A stretch of 64,000 bases of DNA, from the NCBI GenBank assembly GCA_031552235.1, contig JAVBMR010000006.1, positions 1 through 64,000 of the forward strand, given 5' to 3'. The notes under the pieces were generated by a model. The model did not search any database. It had not been told where the DNA came from and worked only from the letters and a program-made list of their open reading frames with translations. The position numbers were made by a program, and so were the translations under genes. Below are positions 15,506-24,383 of this stretch, one piece after another; positions within the stretch are counted from its first letter, which is position 1; every line of letters begins with the position of its first letter. This DNA is from WRDF01 sp031552235. Its GTDB lineage: Bacteria > Bacteroidota > Bacteroidia > Bacteroidales > Rikenellaceae.

Positions 15506-16731
15506 TCCATGATATCTTTTAGGATCATCCCGGTAGCCCCGGTGTGCGAGGCGACGTACTCCCCGGCTTTTTGGCCTGCCGACTTCAGCAGGCCGGGGTC
15601 GGCGAGCATGTCCGACAGCCATGTGTCGAGCTGGGCGAGGTCGGTGACGCTCGTAGCTGCCCCTTCGGCGATAAGCTCGCGTGCTTCCTTGAATTTTTGG
15701 TAATTGGGGCCGAACGCCACCGGAACTCCGTAGACGGTGGCTTCGAGGGTGTTGTGGATGCCCACCCCGAACCCGCCGCCGATGTATGCGACGTCGGCAT
15801 AGGCGTATATGGAGGATAGTATCCCTATCGTGTCGATTATCAATATCTGCACACCTTCGGGAATTTTGCCGCCGCTGGCCTTGGTGTACCTCGCCACCTT
15901 GCCTTCGGGGCAGAGCGACACGAGTTTCGCGATCCTCTCTTCGGCCGTTTCGTGGGGGGCGATGACGAAGCGCATATCAGGATGCCGCTCGGCGAGGGCC
16001 AGCAGCAACTCGTCGTCCGGCGGCCATGTGCTTCCGGCGACAAGCGTTTTATGTCCTTCGGCGAACCCGGCCACGAGCGGCACAGGCACGGCGCTCTTGC
16101 GCACGTCGGCCACCCGGTCAAAGCGTGTGTCGCCCGAAACGGCCACATTTTCGATCCCGATGCCTGCCAGCAATTCCTTGGAGTTTTCGTCCTGCACGAA
16201 CAGCTTTTCGAATCCTTGCAGGGCGCGTCGGAATATGCCGCCGTACCATTTGAAAAACACCGAATCGCGGCGGAATATGGCCGAAATGATGAACGTCCGG
16301 CATCCGGCTGTCCGCAGGCAGTCGAGGTAATTGAGCCAGAACTCGTATTTGACGAAGATCGCGATCTCCGGTTTTACGGCCTCCACGAACCGCTGGGCGT
16401 TGCCGGGCGTGTCGAGCGGCAGGTAGAATATGTAGTCCGCCCCGGGGTAGTTCTTACGGATCTCATACCCGGAGGGCGAGAAGAAAGTCAGCAGGATTTT
16501 ATATTCCGGGTGGTTCGCTTTGATGGCTTCGATTACCGGGCGGCCCTGCTCGAACTCGCCGAGCGACGCGCAGTGCACCCATACGACCTTGGTGCCGGGG
16601 GCTATGGCCTTCCGGATGCGGTCGAATATCCCCTGCCTGCCTGCCACGCCTGCCCGTATTTTGCCGTCGAAAGACACCAGCGCCCTCATCCCGAGCGCCA
16701 TCAGCCATATGCCTATGTTGTAAAACAGCAT
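15499..16731 (-). CDS. waaA: 3-deoxy-D-manno-octulosonic acid (Kdo) transferase
   Basis: A 410-residue GT30 enzyme that adds Kdo from CMP-Kdo to lipid A precursor at the inner membrane. An N-terminal anchor helix (MLFYNIGIWLMALGMRALV) is followed by VVWVHCASLGEFEQGRPVIE, with the catalytic Glu in GEFEQ, then ILLTFFSPSGYE, FVKYEFWLNYL and GDTRFDRV; the C-terminal half has YIGGGFGVGIHNTLEA. It is the last gene of purN-yraN-waaA, 34 bp after yraN. ATG 16731 gives the normal anchor. kdsA and kdsD lie far away at 44910-46648. Confidence 0.95.
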   Translation of the reverse strand: MLFYNIGIWLMALGMRALVSFDGKIRAGVAGRQGIFDRIRKAIAPGTKVVWVHCASLGEFEQGRPVIEAIKANHPEYKILLTFFSPSGYEIRKNYPGADYIFYLPLDTPGNAQRFVEAVKPEIAIFVKYEFWLNYLDCLRTAGCRTFIISAIFRRDSVFFKWYGGIFRRALQGFEKLFVQDENSKELLAGIGIENVAVSGDTRFDRVADVRKSAVPVPLVAGFAEGHKTLVAGSTWPPDDELLLALAERHPDMRFVIAPHETAEERIAKLVSLCPEGKVARYTKASGGKIPEGVQILIIDTIGILSSIYAYADVAYIGGGFGVGIHNTLEATVYGVPVAFGPNYQKFKEARELIAEGAATSVTDLAQLDTWLSDMLADPGLLKSAGQKAGEYVASHTGATGMILKDIMEE

Positions 16732-16765
16732 AATATATATTTTAAGGTAAATTATTTTTTGCAAC

Positions 16766-17128
16766 CTACCACCTCGCGAACATCGCGCCCGGGACGTACC
16801 TTATGTCGTATCCGCTTACCGAATGCTCCACCGATATGAGGTCGAACTGGCTCTCGCCGTCGATGCCGTATGCGGCGATATACTCCTCGGCCGCCTTGGA
16901 CAGCGAATTGAATTTGGCGGGAGTGATCGCTTCTTCCGGCGTCGTGAGGCCGCCGTGCCTGCGGCACTTCACCTCGACGAAATGTATTACGCCGTCGCGT
17001 TGCGCCACTATGTCAAGCTCGTACCTTCCACAGCGCCAGTTGCGGTGGAGTACCGCGAAGCCGTTGTCCGTCAGCCATGCGGCCGCCGCCTCTTCTCCTT
17101 TGCCGCCTATTTTCTGGGTAAGGCCCAT
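16766..17128 (-). CDS. YraN family (UPF0102) endonuclease-like protein
   Basis: A 120-residue protein with the Holliday-junction-resolvase-like fold. Family motifs are GEEAAAAWLTDNGF, HRNWRCGRYELDIVAQRDG and FVEVKCRRHGG, carrying the E-D-ExK type metal site. Its biological role is not established. It lies 11 bp after purN and 34 bp before waaA, so it is cotranscribed with them. Confidence 0.92.
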   Translation of the reverse strand: MGLTQKIGGKGEEAAAAWLTDNGFAVLHRNWRCGRYELDIVAQRDGVIHFVEVKCRRHGGLTTPEEAITPAKFNSLSKAAEEYIAAYGIDGESQFDLISVEHSVSGYDIRYVPGAMFARW

Positions 17129-17139
17129 CTGCCGCAGCC

Positions 17140-17712
17140 TTATCTTAACTTTGCGATCTCCCGTTCGATAACATCAGGGAAGTGCGCGTATTCGAGCTTG
17201 TGGATCTTCGCCGCCAGCGAATCGGGGGTGTCGTCGGCCGAAATTTCGACCTTGAACCGGGCAAGCGCCGCCCCTTCGTCGTAGCGTTCGTTCACGAAGT
17301 GGATGGTTATGCCCGATTCCTTCTCCCCGTTGGCGATAACCGCTTCGTGGACATGATGCCCGTACATGCCTTTGCCGCCGTATTTCGGGAGCAGGGCGGG
17401 GTGTATGTTCACGATGCGGCCTTCGTAGGCCCTCACGAGGCTGGGCGGCACCAGCGACAGGAACCCGGCGAGGACGATAAAGTCCACTTTCCGGTCTCGC
17501 ATGAGCCTGAGTACGGCCTCGCCCGAACGGAATTCCGCGCGGGGGAATACTGCGGTTTCAACCCCGAACTTTTCCGCACGCCTCAGCGCCCCGGCATCGG
17601 CGTTGTCGGTGACCAGCAGCACCGGACGCGCCAGAGGCGAACCTTCAAAGTGTTGGAATATGTTTTCGGCGTTGGTGCCGGAACCCGATGCGAATACGGC
17701 TATGTTTTTCAT
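17140..17712 (-). CDS. purN: Phosphoribosylglycinamide formyltransferase
   Basis: A 190-residue PurN, which transfers formyl from 10-formyl-tetrahydrofolate to GAR in purine synthesis. The substrate loop FASGSGTNAENI is at residues of about 6-17. DFIVLAGFLSLVP, the signature VNIHPALLPKYGGKGMYG with the catalytic Asn and His, and GITIHFVNERYDEGAAL with the catalytic Asp follow. ATG 17712 is chosen because MKNIAVFASGSGTN is the standard start; upstream codons add a basic tail with no family match. It is the first gene of the purN-yraN-waaA operon. Confidence 0.96.
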   Translation of the reverse strand: MKNIAVFASGSGTNAENIFQHFEGSPLARPVLLVTDNADAGALRRAEKFGVETAVFPRAEFRSGEAVLRLMRDRKVDFIVLAGFLSLVPPSLVRAYEGRIVNIHPALLPKYGGKGMYGHHVHEAVIANGEKESGITIHFVNERYDEGAALARFKVEISADDTPDSLAAKIHKLEYAHFPDVIEREIAKLR

Positions 17713-17870
17713 AATCATCTGTTTGGCAGGTATGGAACGGCGGCAGCGCCGCGAAAACCTTTGTAATGCCAAAAGTAATGGAAAAAAATGTCATTCGCCC
17801 ATCACGTTGGATATTTTGCCGAATCGAATAAAGTTTTCACTGACCATGGATGTAATATGAGGATAAATTA

Positions 17871-17969
17871 TATCTTTGCAAAGGGAGTTCTGATATTCAG
17901 GGAGTTTTCGCTAAAAAAGTTGAAAATCATCCGGGTATGGTCGGAATTGTCAAAAAAGTGTTATTTTTG
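17871..17969 (+). promoter_or_regulatory. Two candidate -7 boxes ahead of acpP
   Basis: TATCTTTG (17871-17878) and TATTTTTG (17962-17969) both match TAnnTTTG perfectly in the 325-bp gap between purN and acpP. The second would give a leader of about 65 nt. Neither has an ideally spaced TTTG upstream. No other gene is seen in the gap. Confidence 0.55.
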
Positions 17970-18037
17970 CACAGAATTCGCTAAAGAAAAAGCAATTTTA
18001 CAGATAGAAACATTTGTTAAACCTAAATTTTAAAGTT

Positions 18038-18271
18038 ATGTCAGAAGTTTCATCAAAAGTTACCGAGATTGTCGTTGATAAGCTTGGTGTAGATGCGGCA
18101 GAAGTTGTTCCTGCAGCCAGTTTCACTAACGACCTCGGCGCTGACTCTCTCGACACCGTCGAACTGATCATGGAATTCGAAAAAGAATTCGGTATCTCTA
18201 TCCCGGACGAAGACGCTGAAAAAATCGGTACCGTAGGCGACGCTATCTCCTACATCGAAGCTAAGAAATAA
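18038..18271 (+). CDS. acpP: Acyl carrier protein
   Basis: A 77-residue acidic protein that carries acyl chains on 4'-phosphopantetheine during fatty acid synthesis. The attachment Ser lies in GADSLDTVELIMEFEKEF near residue 38. ATG 18038 starts MSEVSSKVTEIVVDKLGV. The fabF gene follows 60 bp later, so they probably form one transcription unit. Codon use (GAA, GCT) fits high expression. Confidence 0.97.
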   Translation: MSEVSSKVTEIVVDKLGVDAAEVVPAASFTNDLGADSLDTVELIMEFEKEFGISIPDEDAEKIGTVGDAISYIEAKK

Positions 18272-18331
18272 TTTAAGCCTCTTCGGTTAACGCCGCGCCG
18301 GGGATTTTTGTCTAACTCAGAATTTATATTT

Positions 18332-19582
18332 ATGCAACTCAGAAGAGTAGTCGTAACGGGTATCGGAACTATCAACCCATTGGGAAACACGATAGAGGAA
18401 TACTTTGCAAACCTTGAAAAAGGCGTTAGTGGAGCCGCCCCGATAACACATTTCGACGCATCGCAGTTCAAGACAAAATTCGCGTGCGAGGTAAAAAATT
18501 ACGATCCCTCGAATTTTTTCGACCGCAAGGAAGGACGCAAATACGACCTTTTCACCCAGTATGCCCTCGTGGCTGCCGATCAGGCAGTTGCCGACTCGGG
18601 CCTCGACATTGAAAAGATCGATCTGCAGATGGCCGGCGTGATATGGGCATCGGGTATCGGTGGACTGGAAACATTCTACCAGGAGGTTAAAGGGTTCGTA
18701 GAGGGCGACGGAGTTCCCCGCTACAGCCCTTTCTTCATACCCAAAATGATCGCGGACATAGCTGCGGGCTACATCTCGATCAAATATGGCTTCATGGGGC
18801 CGAATTATTGTACGGTTTCGGCCTGCGCTTCGAGCAACCACGCCATGATCGACGCGTTCAACCTTATCCGCATGGGCAAGGTCGACGTAATGATCGCGGG
18901 AGGTTCCGAAGCTGCTGTGAACCAGCCGGGTGTCGGCGGATTCAACGCCATGCAGGCATTGTCGACACGTAATGACGACCCGAAAACCGCTTCGCGTCCG
19001 TTCGATAAGGACCGTGACGGCTTCGTAATAGGCGAAGGTGCCGGAGCGCTCATACTCGAAGAGTACGAACACGCAAAAGCACGCGGAGCAAAGATTTACG
19101 CCGAGGTAGCCGGCGGCGGCATGAGTGCCGATGCCTACCACTTCACGGCTCCGCACCCGGAAGGGTTGGGAGCTAAAAAAGCCATGATAGACGCTTTGAA
19201 AGACGGCGGGCTTAAACCCGAAGACGTCGATTACGTCAATACTCACGGAACATCTACTCCGGTCGGCGACCCTGCGGAACTCAAAGGGCTGAAGGCTGCT
19301 TTCGGCGACCATGTGTACAAGATGAACATCAACTCCACGAAATCGATGACCGGCCACCTTCTCGGTGCGGCGGGAGCGATCGAAGCGCTGGCTTGCATCA
19401 TGGCTATCACAAAAGGTGTTATAGCGCCGACTATCAATAACTTCGAACTCGATCCGGAGATCGACCCGAAACTTAACCTGACGCTCAATAAAGCCCAAAA
19501 ACGCGAGGTTAACGTCGCGCTGAGCAACTGCTTCGGGTTTGGCGGCCACAACTCTTCGGTTGTCTTCAAGAAAATCCGCTAA
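18332..19582 (+). CDS. fabF: 3-oxoacyl-[acyl-carrier-protein] synthase II
   Basis: A 416-residue condensing enzyme. The catalytic Cys is in YCTVSACASSNHAM near residue 164. The two His are in NTHGTSTPVGDPAE and MTGHLLGAAGAIEA, and the C-terminal glycine-rich NCFGFGGHNSS is present. It extends acyl-ACP with malonyl-ACP. ATG 18332 (MQLRRVVVTGIG) is the standard start; the upstream in-frame ATG adds only eight residues. It lies downstream of acpP and upstream of rnc, a common Bacteroidetes order. Confidence 0.97.
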   Translation: MQLRRVVVTGIGTINPLGNTIEEYFANLEKGVSGAAPITHFDASQFKTKFACEVKNYDPSNFFDRKEGRKYDLFTQYALVAADQAVADSGLDIEKIDLQMAGVIWASGIGGLETFYQEVKGFVEGDGVPRYSPFFIPKMIADIAAGYISIKYGFMGPNYCTVSACASSNHAMIDAFNLIRMGKVDVMIAGGSEAAVNQPGVGGFNAMQALSTRNDDPKTASRPFDKDRDGFVIGEGAGALILEEYEHAKARGAKIYAEVAGGGMSADAYHFTAPHPEGLGAKKAMIDALKDGGLKPEDVDYVNTHGTSTPVGDPAELKGLKAAFGDHVYKMNINSTKSMTGHLLGAAGAIEALACIMAITKGVIAPTINNFELDPEIDPKLNLTLNKAQKREVNVALSNCFGFGGHNSSVVFKKIR

Positions 19583-19658
19583 GGACCCGAGGTGCGCATA
19601 GCATCCGAGAGGTTAAAGCTGCTTGAGAGACAGAGAGGATATCCCAAATATTAAGATT

Positions 19659-20639
19659 ATGTTCGATTTCCTCGTCAGGCCGTTCCGGAAAAAAACTGAC
19701 GGCGACGTTCGCTATTGCCGTATCATAAAGGATATTTTCGGGTTCAAACCCGGCAATGTCGAACTCTATAAACTTGCCCTGATCCATAAGTCCGCTTCGG
19801 TAACCCTGCCGGACGGCGTTCCGATAAATAACGAACGGCTCGAATTCCTGGGCGACGCGGTGCTTGAATCCATCGTATCGGACTACCTTTTTATCGAATT
19901 CCCGCAAAGCGACGAGGGGTTCCTCACGCAGCTCCGATCCAAAATAGTCAGCCGCTCGACGCTCAACGACATGTGCGTCAAGATAGGGCTCTCGGACCAT
20001 ATCATATCGCAGTCGGCGGGGTATGTCCAGAAACATCTCCACGGCGACGCACTGGAAGCCATGATCGGGGCGATATATCTCGATAAAGGTTACGATTTTA
20101 CGAATAGGCTGATCATCAATGATTTGTTTGAGAAATACCTCGACCTCGAATCGATGACCGCCACCGAAACCGATTACAAAAGCCGCCTGATAGAGTGGTG
20201 TCAGAAAAGCCGGCATACGATACATTTCGATACGCGCCACGACAGTGGTTCGTCCTCTCACTCCCCGAAGTTCCGTTCGGTGGCGGTGATAGACAAAATG
20301 GAGATGGGGTATGGTTTCGGCTCGACCAAAAAAGAGGCGGAACAGAACGCCGCGTTGTCCGTATCGCAGTTCAATGCGGAAAATATCAGGTCCAACTATC
20401 TGGAAATGTTGGATAAAGCTGTCGCGGAACAAAGCAGCGGCAAGGCCGCGGGCCGGAAGCCACAGGCCGCCGAAATTGCCGAAAGCAAGGTCGCAACGGA
20501 CGGCGCGGCCGAAAACCTGCATGGGGAAACCGGCGACAACGTGAATGGCGAAGCAGCCGAAAACGAGCCGCCCCAGAACGCGCCAAACGTCGCGGACGAA
20601 AATACCCGGACAGAAAATCCGCACGGTGATGACAGATAA
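19659..20639 (+). CDS. rnc: Ribonuclease III with a long C-terminal tail
   Basis: A 326-residue enzyme cutting double-stranded RNA. The signature NERLEFLGDAVLESIVSDYL lies near 60-79 and the second metal-site block GDALEAMIGAIYLDKGYD near 131-148. The dsRNA-binding domain follows (DYKSRLIEWCQK to YGFGSTKKEAEQNAA). About 70 residues beyond this domain are Ala/Glu/Asn-rich and low in complexity, which is not usual for the family. The last 11 bases overlap radC. ATG 19659 precedes MFDFLVRPF. Confidence 0.95.
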   Translation: MFDFLVRPFRKKTDGDVRYCRIIKDIFGFKPGNVELYKLALIHKSASVTLPDGVPINNERLEFLGDAVLESIVSDYLFIEFPQSDEGFLTQLRSKIVSRSTLNDMCVKIGLSDHIISQSAGYVQKHLHGDALEAMIGAIYLDKGYDFTNRLIINDLFEKYLDLESMTATETDYKSRLIEWCQKSRHTIHFDTRHDSGSSSHSPKFRSVAVIDKMEMGYGFGSTKKEAEQNAALSVSQFNAENIRSNYLEMLDKAVAEQSSGKAAGRKPQAAEIAESKVATDGAAENLHGETGDNVNGEAAENEPPQNAPNVADENTRTENPHGDDR

Positions 20640-21294
20640 GGAGGTTCGTGAGAAACTCGTCACGCGGGGGCCGGAGGCGCTGACCGATGCCGAACTGTTG
20701 TCGGTCATATTGCAGGACGGGAGCCTGGACGTCGGATCGAGCGTAGGTATTGCCGAAAAAATACTCAAAAACCCGGAACATTCGCTCACAGCGCTCTCGA
20801 AGATGGAGATAAAACGCCTGCGCATGGTCGAGGGCATTGGGGTAAAACGTGCCGCGCTGCTTTCGGCATCGCTCGAACTGGGACGCAGGCTGGCCTGTGA
20901 AACCCCCGACGCCCCGGTAACGGTACGCACCAACGACGACGTACTCAAGATATTCCGCCCCCAGTTGTCCGGCCTTAACTACGAGGAGTTCTGGGTGTTG
21001 TACCTCAGCTCGGCCAACACGATAGTGGACAAGGCAAAGGTCAGCCAGGGGGGCGTTTCGGGTACGCTGGTAGACCACAAACTCATCGTGAAACGGGCTG
21101 TCGAACTGCTGGCGAGTTCCGTAATCCTCGTACACAACCACCCCTCGGGCATCGCCCAACCCAGCGAGGACGATAAGTTCCTGACCGACAAGATAGAACT
21201 TGCCGCATCGCTGTTCGACATAGCTGTCCTCGACCACCTCATCGTTACCTCGGGCGGATGCTTCAGCTTCCGGAAAGAGGGCTTGATAAAGTAA
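20629..21294 (+). CDS. radC: RadC family JAB/MPN domain protein
   Basis: A 221-residue protein. A helix-hairpin-helix region (LRMVEGIGVKRAALLSASLELGRR) lies near 66-90. The metal-binding JAMM-type motif LVHNHPSGIAQPSEDD lies near 165-180. The name comes from a supposed role in DNA repair that has since been disputed; the activity is not known. ATG 20629 is chosen because it gives the family length and overlaps rnc by 11 bp, indicating translational coupling. Confidence 0.92.
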   Translation: MTDKEVREKLVTRGPEALTDAELLSVILQDGSLDVGSSVGIAEKILKNPEHSLTALSKMEIKRLRMVEGIGVKRAALLSASLELGRRLACETPDAPVTVRTNDDVLKIFRPQLSGLNYEEFWVLYLSSANTIVDKAKVSQGGVSGTLVDHKLIVKRAVELLASSVILVHNHPSGIAQPSEDDKFLTDKIELAASLFDIAVLDHLIVTSGGCFSFRKEGLIK

Positions 21295-21330
21295 GCCGGC
21301 CGGCATCGATCCATATCACATAATTATTAT

Positions 21331-21338
21331 TACCTTTG
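21331..21338 (+). promoter_or_regulatory. -7 promoter box of the O-acyltransferase cluster
   Basis: TACCTTTG is a perfect TAnnTTTG box. It predicts a start near 21343, with a leader of only about 10-30 nt. No clear -33 element is seen. Confidence 0.5.
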
Positions 21339-21353
21339 CGAATTATTCGGGAT

Positions 21354-23084
21354 ATGGATGCCCGTGTGGAAAAAATGTCTGCCGAAAAGGATTATACCAA
21401 ATATTCGTTCTGGATTACGGTCTTTGTGGTCGTGATGATGCTGGGCCTCAGCTTTATACCGCCTTTCTCCATAGGCGGCATACACTTCAGGCGGACCAAC
21501 ATACTATCCGACCTTATGACTTTCCCTGGCGATTCGGTTGCCGGGTGCGGGTTCGACGACAGTGCCGACCGTTTGTTCCTGGACGAGATGGAACGCCGCG
21601 AGGCCGAGTTGCGGGAGGCTAACATGCTTGCCGCGTCACAGGTCCCCGAAGCCTCTGGACCACGGGAGCAATCGTGGGAAATAGGCGGTTTTGAGGCGGC
21701 GGATACCCTGCAGGAAGCCGGCCAGCCCATAGTCAACGGCGAAAAAGTAACGGCAATAGAGGATTATTTCTCCGGCGAGGGCGTTTCGATAGGCGATTTC
21801 TGCCGCCTGCTCGGCGACGCCACAAAAAAGCGCACCGTCCGCATAGCCTTCCTCGGCGACTCATATATCGAGGGGGATATAATCACGGCGGATGTCCGCG
21901 ACCAGTTGCAGTCGCTGTATGGTGGCAGCGGCGTTGGTTTCGTGCCGTTCTCAACCCCCCTTGCGCAGAACCGCCCCACCATAAAGCACGCCTATGGCGG
22001 CTGGACGAATTACAGCGTCATCAAGAAAAAAACAGTCCCCGAAGAGTTCGCGGACAAGTTCTTTATTTCCGGAACTATCTCTGCGCCTGATTCTTCCGGC
22101 GCATGGACGCAGTATGAAATGACTGCCTATCGCAAGCATATAGCCCAAAGCGGGTCGGTGCGCCTGCTATTCGAGAATACGGGTGCGGCCGCGCTGAACC
22201 TTACTGTCAACGACTCCATAGAACGCCGGTTCACACCCGATCCGGGCGAACAGGTGCAGCAGATCAGGGTAGGCGGTACGGCGATAAAAAAGGTCAGGGT
22301 GGACGTGGAGGATGCGAACGGATTTATAGGCTATGGAGTGGTATTCGACAGCCCCACGGGCATAGGCGTGGATAATTATTCCATACGCAGCAACAGCGGC
22401 GCGGCACTTTTCGGAACGAGCGCCAGGATCAACTCGCAGATCGGAAGGATGCTCGGGTACGACCTGATCGTAATGCAGTACGGGCTTAACGCCATGTCGC
22501 CGGACGTTACCAATTATACGGCCTACCGCGAAAATATGGTGCGTGTGGTGAATTACATAAAGCGCAGTTTCCCCGGCGCCGCAATACTTCTGCTTGGCGT
22601 AGGCGATCGCAGTACCATGGAGAACGGCGAGTTCGTGACCATGCCGGCCGTGTTGTCGATGGTAAAGGAACAGCGGGCCATGGCCAAGGAGTGCGGGGTC
22701 GCGTTCTGGGACACGTTCACGGCTATGGGCGGACAAAACAGCATGGCCGATTTTGTGGAGAAAGGGTGGGCCGCCAAGGATTATACCCATTTGAGCTTCG
22801 GGGGAGGGAAATATATCGCCAAACAGTTGGTCAACGCTCTGCTGTACGCCAAGCAGCAGGCCGAAGCGGGCGCGGAAGCGCACCACGCGGAGGACAGCGT
22901 TGCCGCTTCGGCTTCTGAGCGGGCCCCCATGTCTTACGACCAGGCTTCGGGTGATCTCGCCCCGGAAATTGTGACGGGGAACAGTGCCGCCGAGGCTTTG
23001 TCCGAAGAGCAGAGCAACGGAAGCCATGCCGCCCAAGGGGATTCCGCAGGAATATCCAACGAAAACACGAACTGGCATGAGTAA
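21354..23084 (+). CDS. Membrane-anchored SGNH/GDSL-hydrolase-like protein
   Basis: A 576-residue protein. A single anchor helix (FWITVFVVVMMLGLSFIP) lies near residue 20, and the rest is likely periplasmic. SGNH blocks are RIAFLGDSYIEGD with the catalytic Ser, LIVMQYGLNAM for block III and DYTHLSFGG with the catalytic Asp and His. The C-terminus of about 75 residues is Ala/Glu/Ser-rich and probably disordered. With the next SGNH gene and the MBOAT it forms a three-gene operon like AlgI/AlgJ/AlgX or PatA/PatB systems. The acceptor polymer is not known. ATG 21375 is an alternative start. Confidence 0.75.
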   Translation: MDARVEKMSAEKDYTKYSFWITVFVVVMMLGLSFIPPFSIGGIHFRRTNILSDLMTFPGDSVAGCGFDDSADRLFLDEMERREAELREANMLAASQVPEASGPREQSWEIGGFEAADTLQEAGQPIVNGEKVTAIEDYFSGEGVSIGDFCRLLGDATKKRTVRIAFLGDSYIEGDIITADVRDQLQSLYGGSGVGFVPFSTPLAQNRPTIKHAYGGWTNYSVIKKKTVPEEFADKFFISGTISAPDSSGAWTQYEMTAYRKHIAQSGSVRLLFENTGAAALNLTVNDSIERRFTPDPGEQVQQIRVGGTAIKKVRVDVEDANGFIGYGVVFDSPTGIGVDNYSIRSNSGAALFGTSARINSQIGRMLGYDLIVMQYGLNAMSPDVTNYTAYRENMVRVVNYIKRSFPGAAILLLGVGDRSTMENGEFVTMPAVLSMVKEQRAMAKECGVAFWDTFTAMGGQNSMADFVEKGWAAKDYTHLSFGGGKYIAKQLVNALLYAKQQAEAGAEAHHAEDSVAASASERAPMSYDQASGDLAPEIVTGNSAAEALSEEQSNGSHAAQGDSAGISNENTNWHE

Positions 23085-24363
23085 ACGGGTTTTGGCATAT
23101 CTGTTATTGCTGGGGTTTGTCGCCTTGATCGGCATCTCGGCCACAACTTCGGACGGCGCTGACCATGCCGCCGGGACGCTGGTCCCCAACCTGGACTCCG
23201 TCAGGCACGCGTATCCCGATGGAAGCCAGGTTAAAATAATTGATGCGGACTCGAACATTATAACCGGCGACATGACGGCGCTCGATGCGTTCATGCAGAA
23301 GTTGCTCCGCCTGCGCAGCGGCGCCGACGAGGTGGTTTCGATAGTGCATCTTGGCGATTCGCACGTACAGGCCGGGTTTTGGGACTTCCGGCTTCGCGAA
23401 TTGTTCCAGGTCGATTTCGGCAATGCCGGCCGGGGGTTGATAGTGCCGCATAAGCTCGCGGGCGGCAACGAACCCAGGGATTATGCCGTCACGACTAAAA
23501 ATAAGCTTACATACGGCCGTGCCACATCGCGCGGTCTGGTCGAGAAACTCGGTTTCACGGGCGTGGCGGTCGGGATCGAAGATGTCAACCCCGTTGTAGA
23601 CATATGGTCCAAAACGCCGTTCAACTCGGTCACGGTACTCCACCATGCCAATGCCCCGCACTTCAGCGAGCCGGACTCGCTTTCGATGGGGTTTTACTGT
23701 CCGCTCGGCAATTCCGACCGGAGTACGAGGATTGCCCTGAACCGGGACGTGGAAAACCTTACCCTGACCGGGGCGCTGGCCGAGGGCTACAACAACCCCA
23801 CCGTATACGGGTTCTCGCTTGAAAACGGCCAACCGGGAGTCCTGCTCCATTCGGTGGGCGTGAACAGCGCCGCATTCGAGCATTTCGAACGCGGTACCAA
23901 TTTCGCCGAGGGCGGCGCAGTGGCGTTGATCCCCGACCTTATAATAATTTCTCTCGGTACGAACAACTGCTTCGGAGGGAACTATAAGAGCGATAATTTC
24001 CGCGAGGTGGCCGAGAGGTTCGTGCGCGGGGTGCGGAAGAGCTATCCCGGATCGGCGATCCTGCTGACTACGCCGATGGAAGGGTGCAGCCGCTCGCGGC
24101 GTACATACACGGTCAATAAGAATGTCGCAGACGTGGCGCAGGTGCTCGTTTCCATAGCCCGGGATAACGGTATCGCGGTTTGGGACCTCAACGCGGCGGC
24201 CGGGGGCAATAATTCGAGTGCCGTCTGGTATGGCCGCAAACTCATGCAGTCCGACAGGCTACACATGACCGAGGAAGGCTATGCTTTGCAGGCCGATATG
24301 CTCTACGATGCCCTGATGCGGTCGTACAACGCGTACGTCGGGAGCGAAGACACTGGGTTATAA
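23077..24363 (+). CDS. Second SGNH/GDSL-hydrolase-like exported protein
   Basis: A 428-residue protein with a signal or anchor helix (MSKRVLAYLLLLGFVALIGISA). Catalytic blocks are VHLGDSHVQAGFWD (Ser), IIISLGTNNCFGG (block III, Gly and Asn) and SDRLHMTEEGY (Asp and His). All triad positions are present. The ATG overlaps the previous gene by eight bases (ATGAGTAA), so the two are translationally coupled. It probably carries out or completes O-acetyl transfer, or the reverse, on an extracytoplasmic glycan; this is inferred from the MBOAT neighbour. Confidence 0.78.
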   Translation: MSKRVLAYLLLLGFVALIGISATTSDGADHAAGTLVPNLDSVRHAYPDGSQVKIIDADSNIITGDMTALDAFMQKLLRLRSGADEVVSIVHLGDSHVQAGFWDFRLRELFQVDFGNAGRGLIVPHKLAGGNEPRDYAVTTKNKLTYGRATSRGLVEKLGFTGVAVGIEDVNPVVDIWSKTPFNSVTVLHHANAPHFSEPDSLSMGFYCPLGNSDRSTRIALNRDVENLTLTGALAEGYNNPTVYGFSLENGQPGVLLHSVGVNSAAFEHFERGTNFAEGGAVALIPDLIIISLGTNNCFGGNYKSDNFREVAERFVRGVRKSYPGSAILLTTPMEGCSRSRRTYTVNKNVADVAQVLVSIARDNGIAVWDLNAAAGGNNSSAVWYGRKLMQSDRLHMTEEGYALQADMLYDALMRSYNAYVGSEDTGL

Positions 24364-24383
24364 TTTGAAAAGGGACAGAACTG

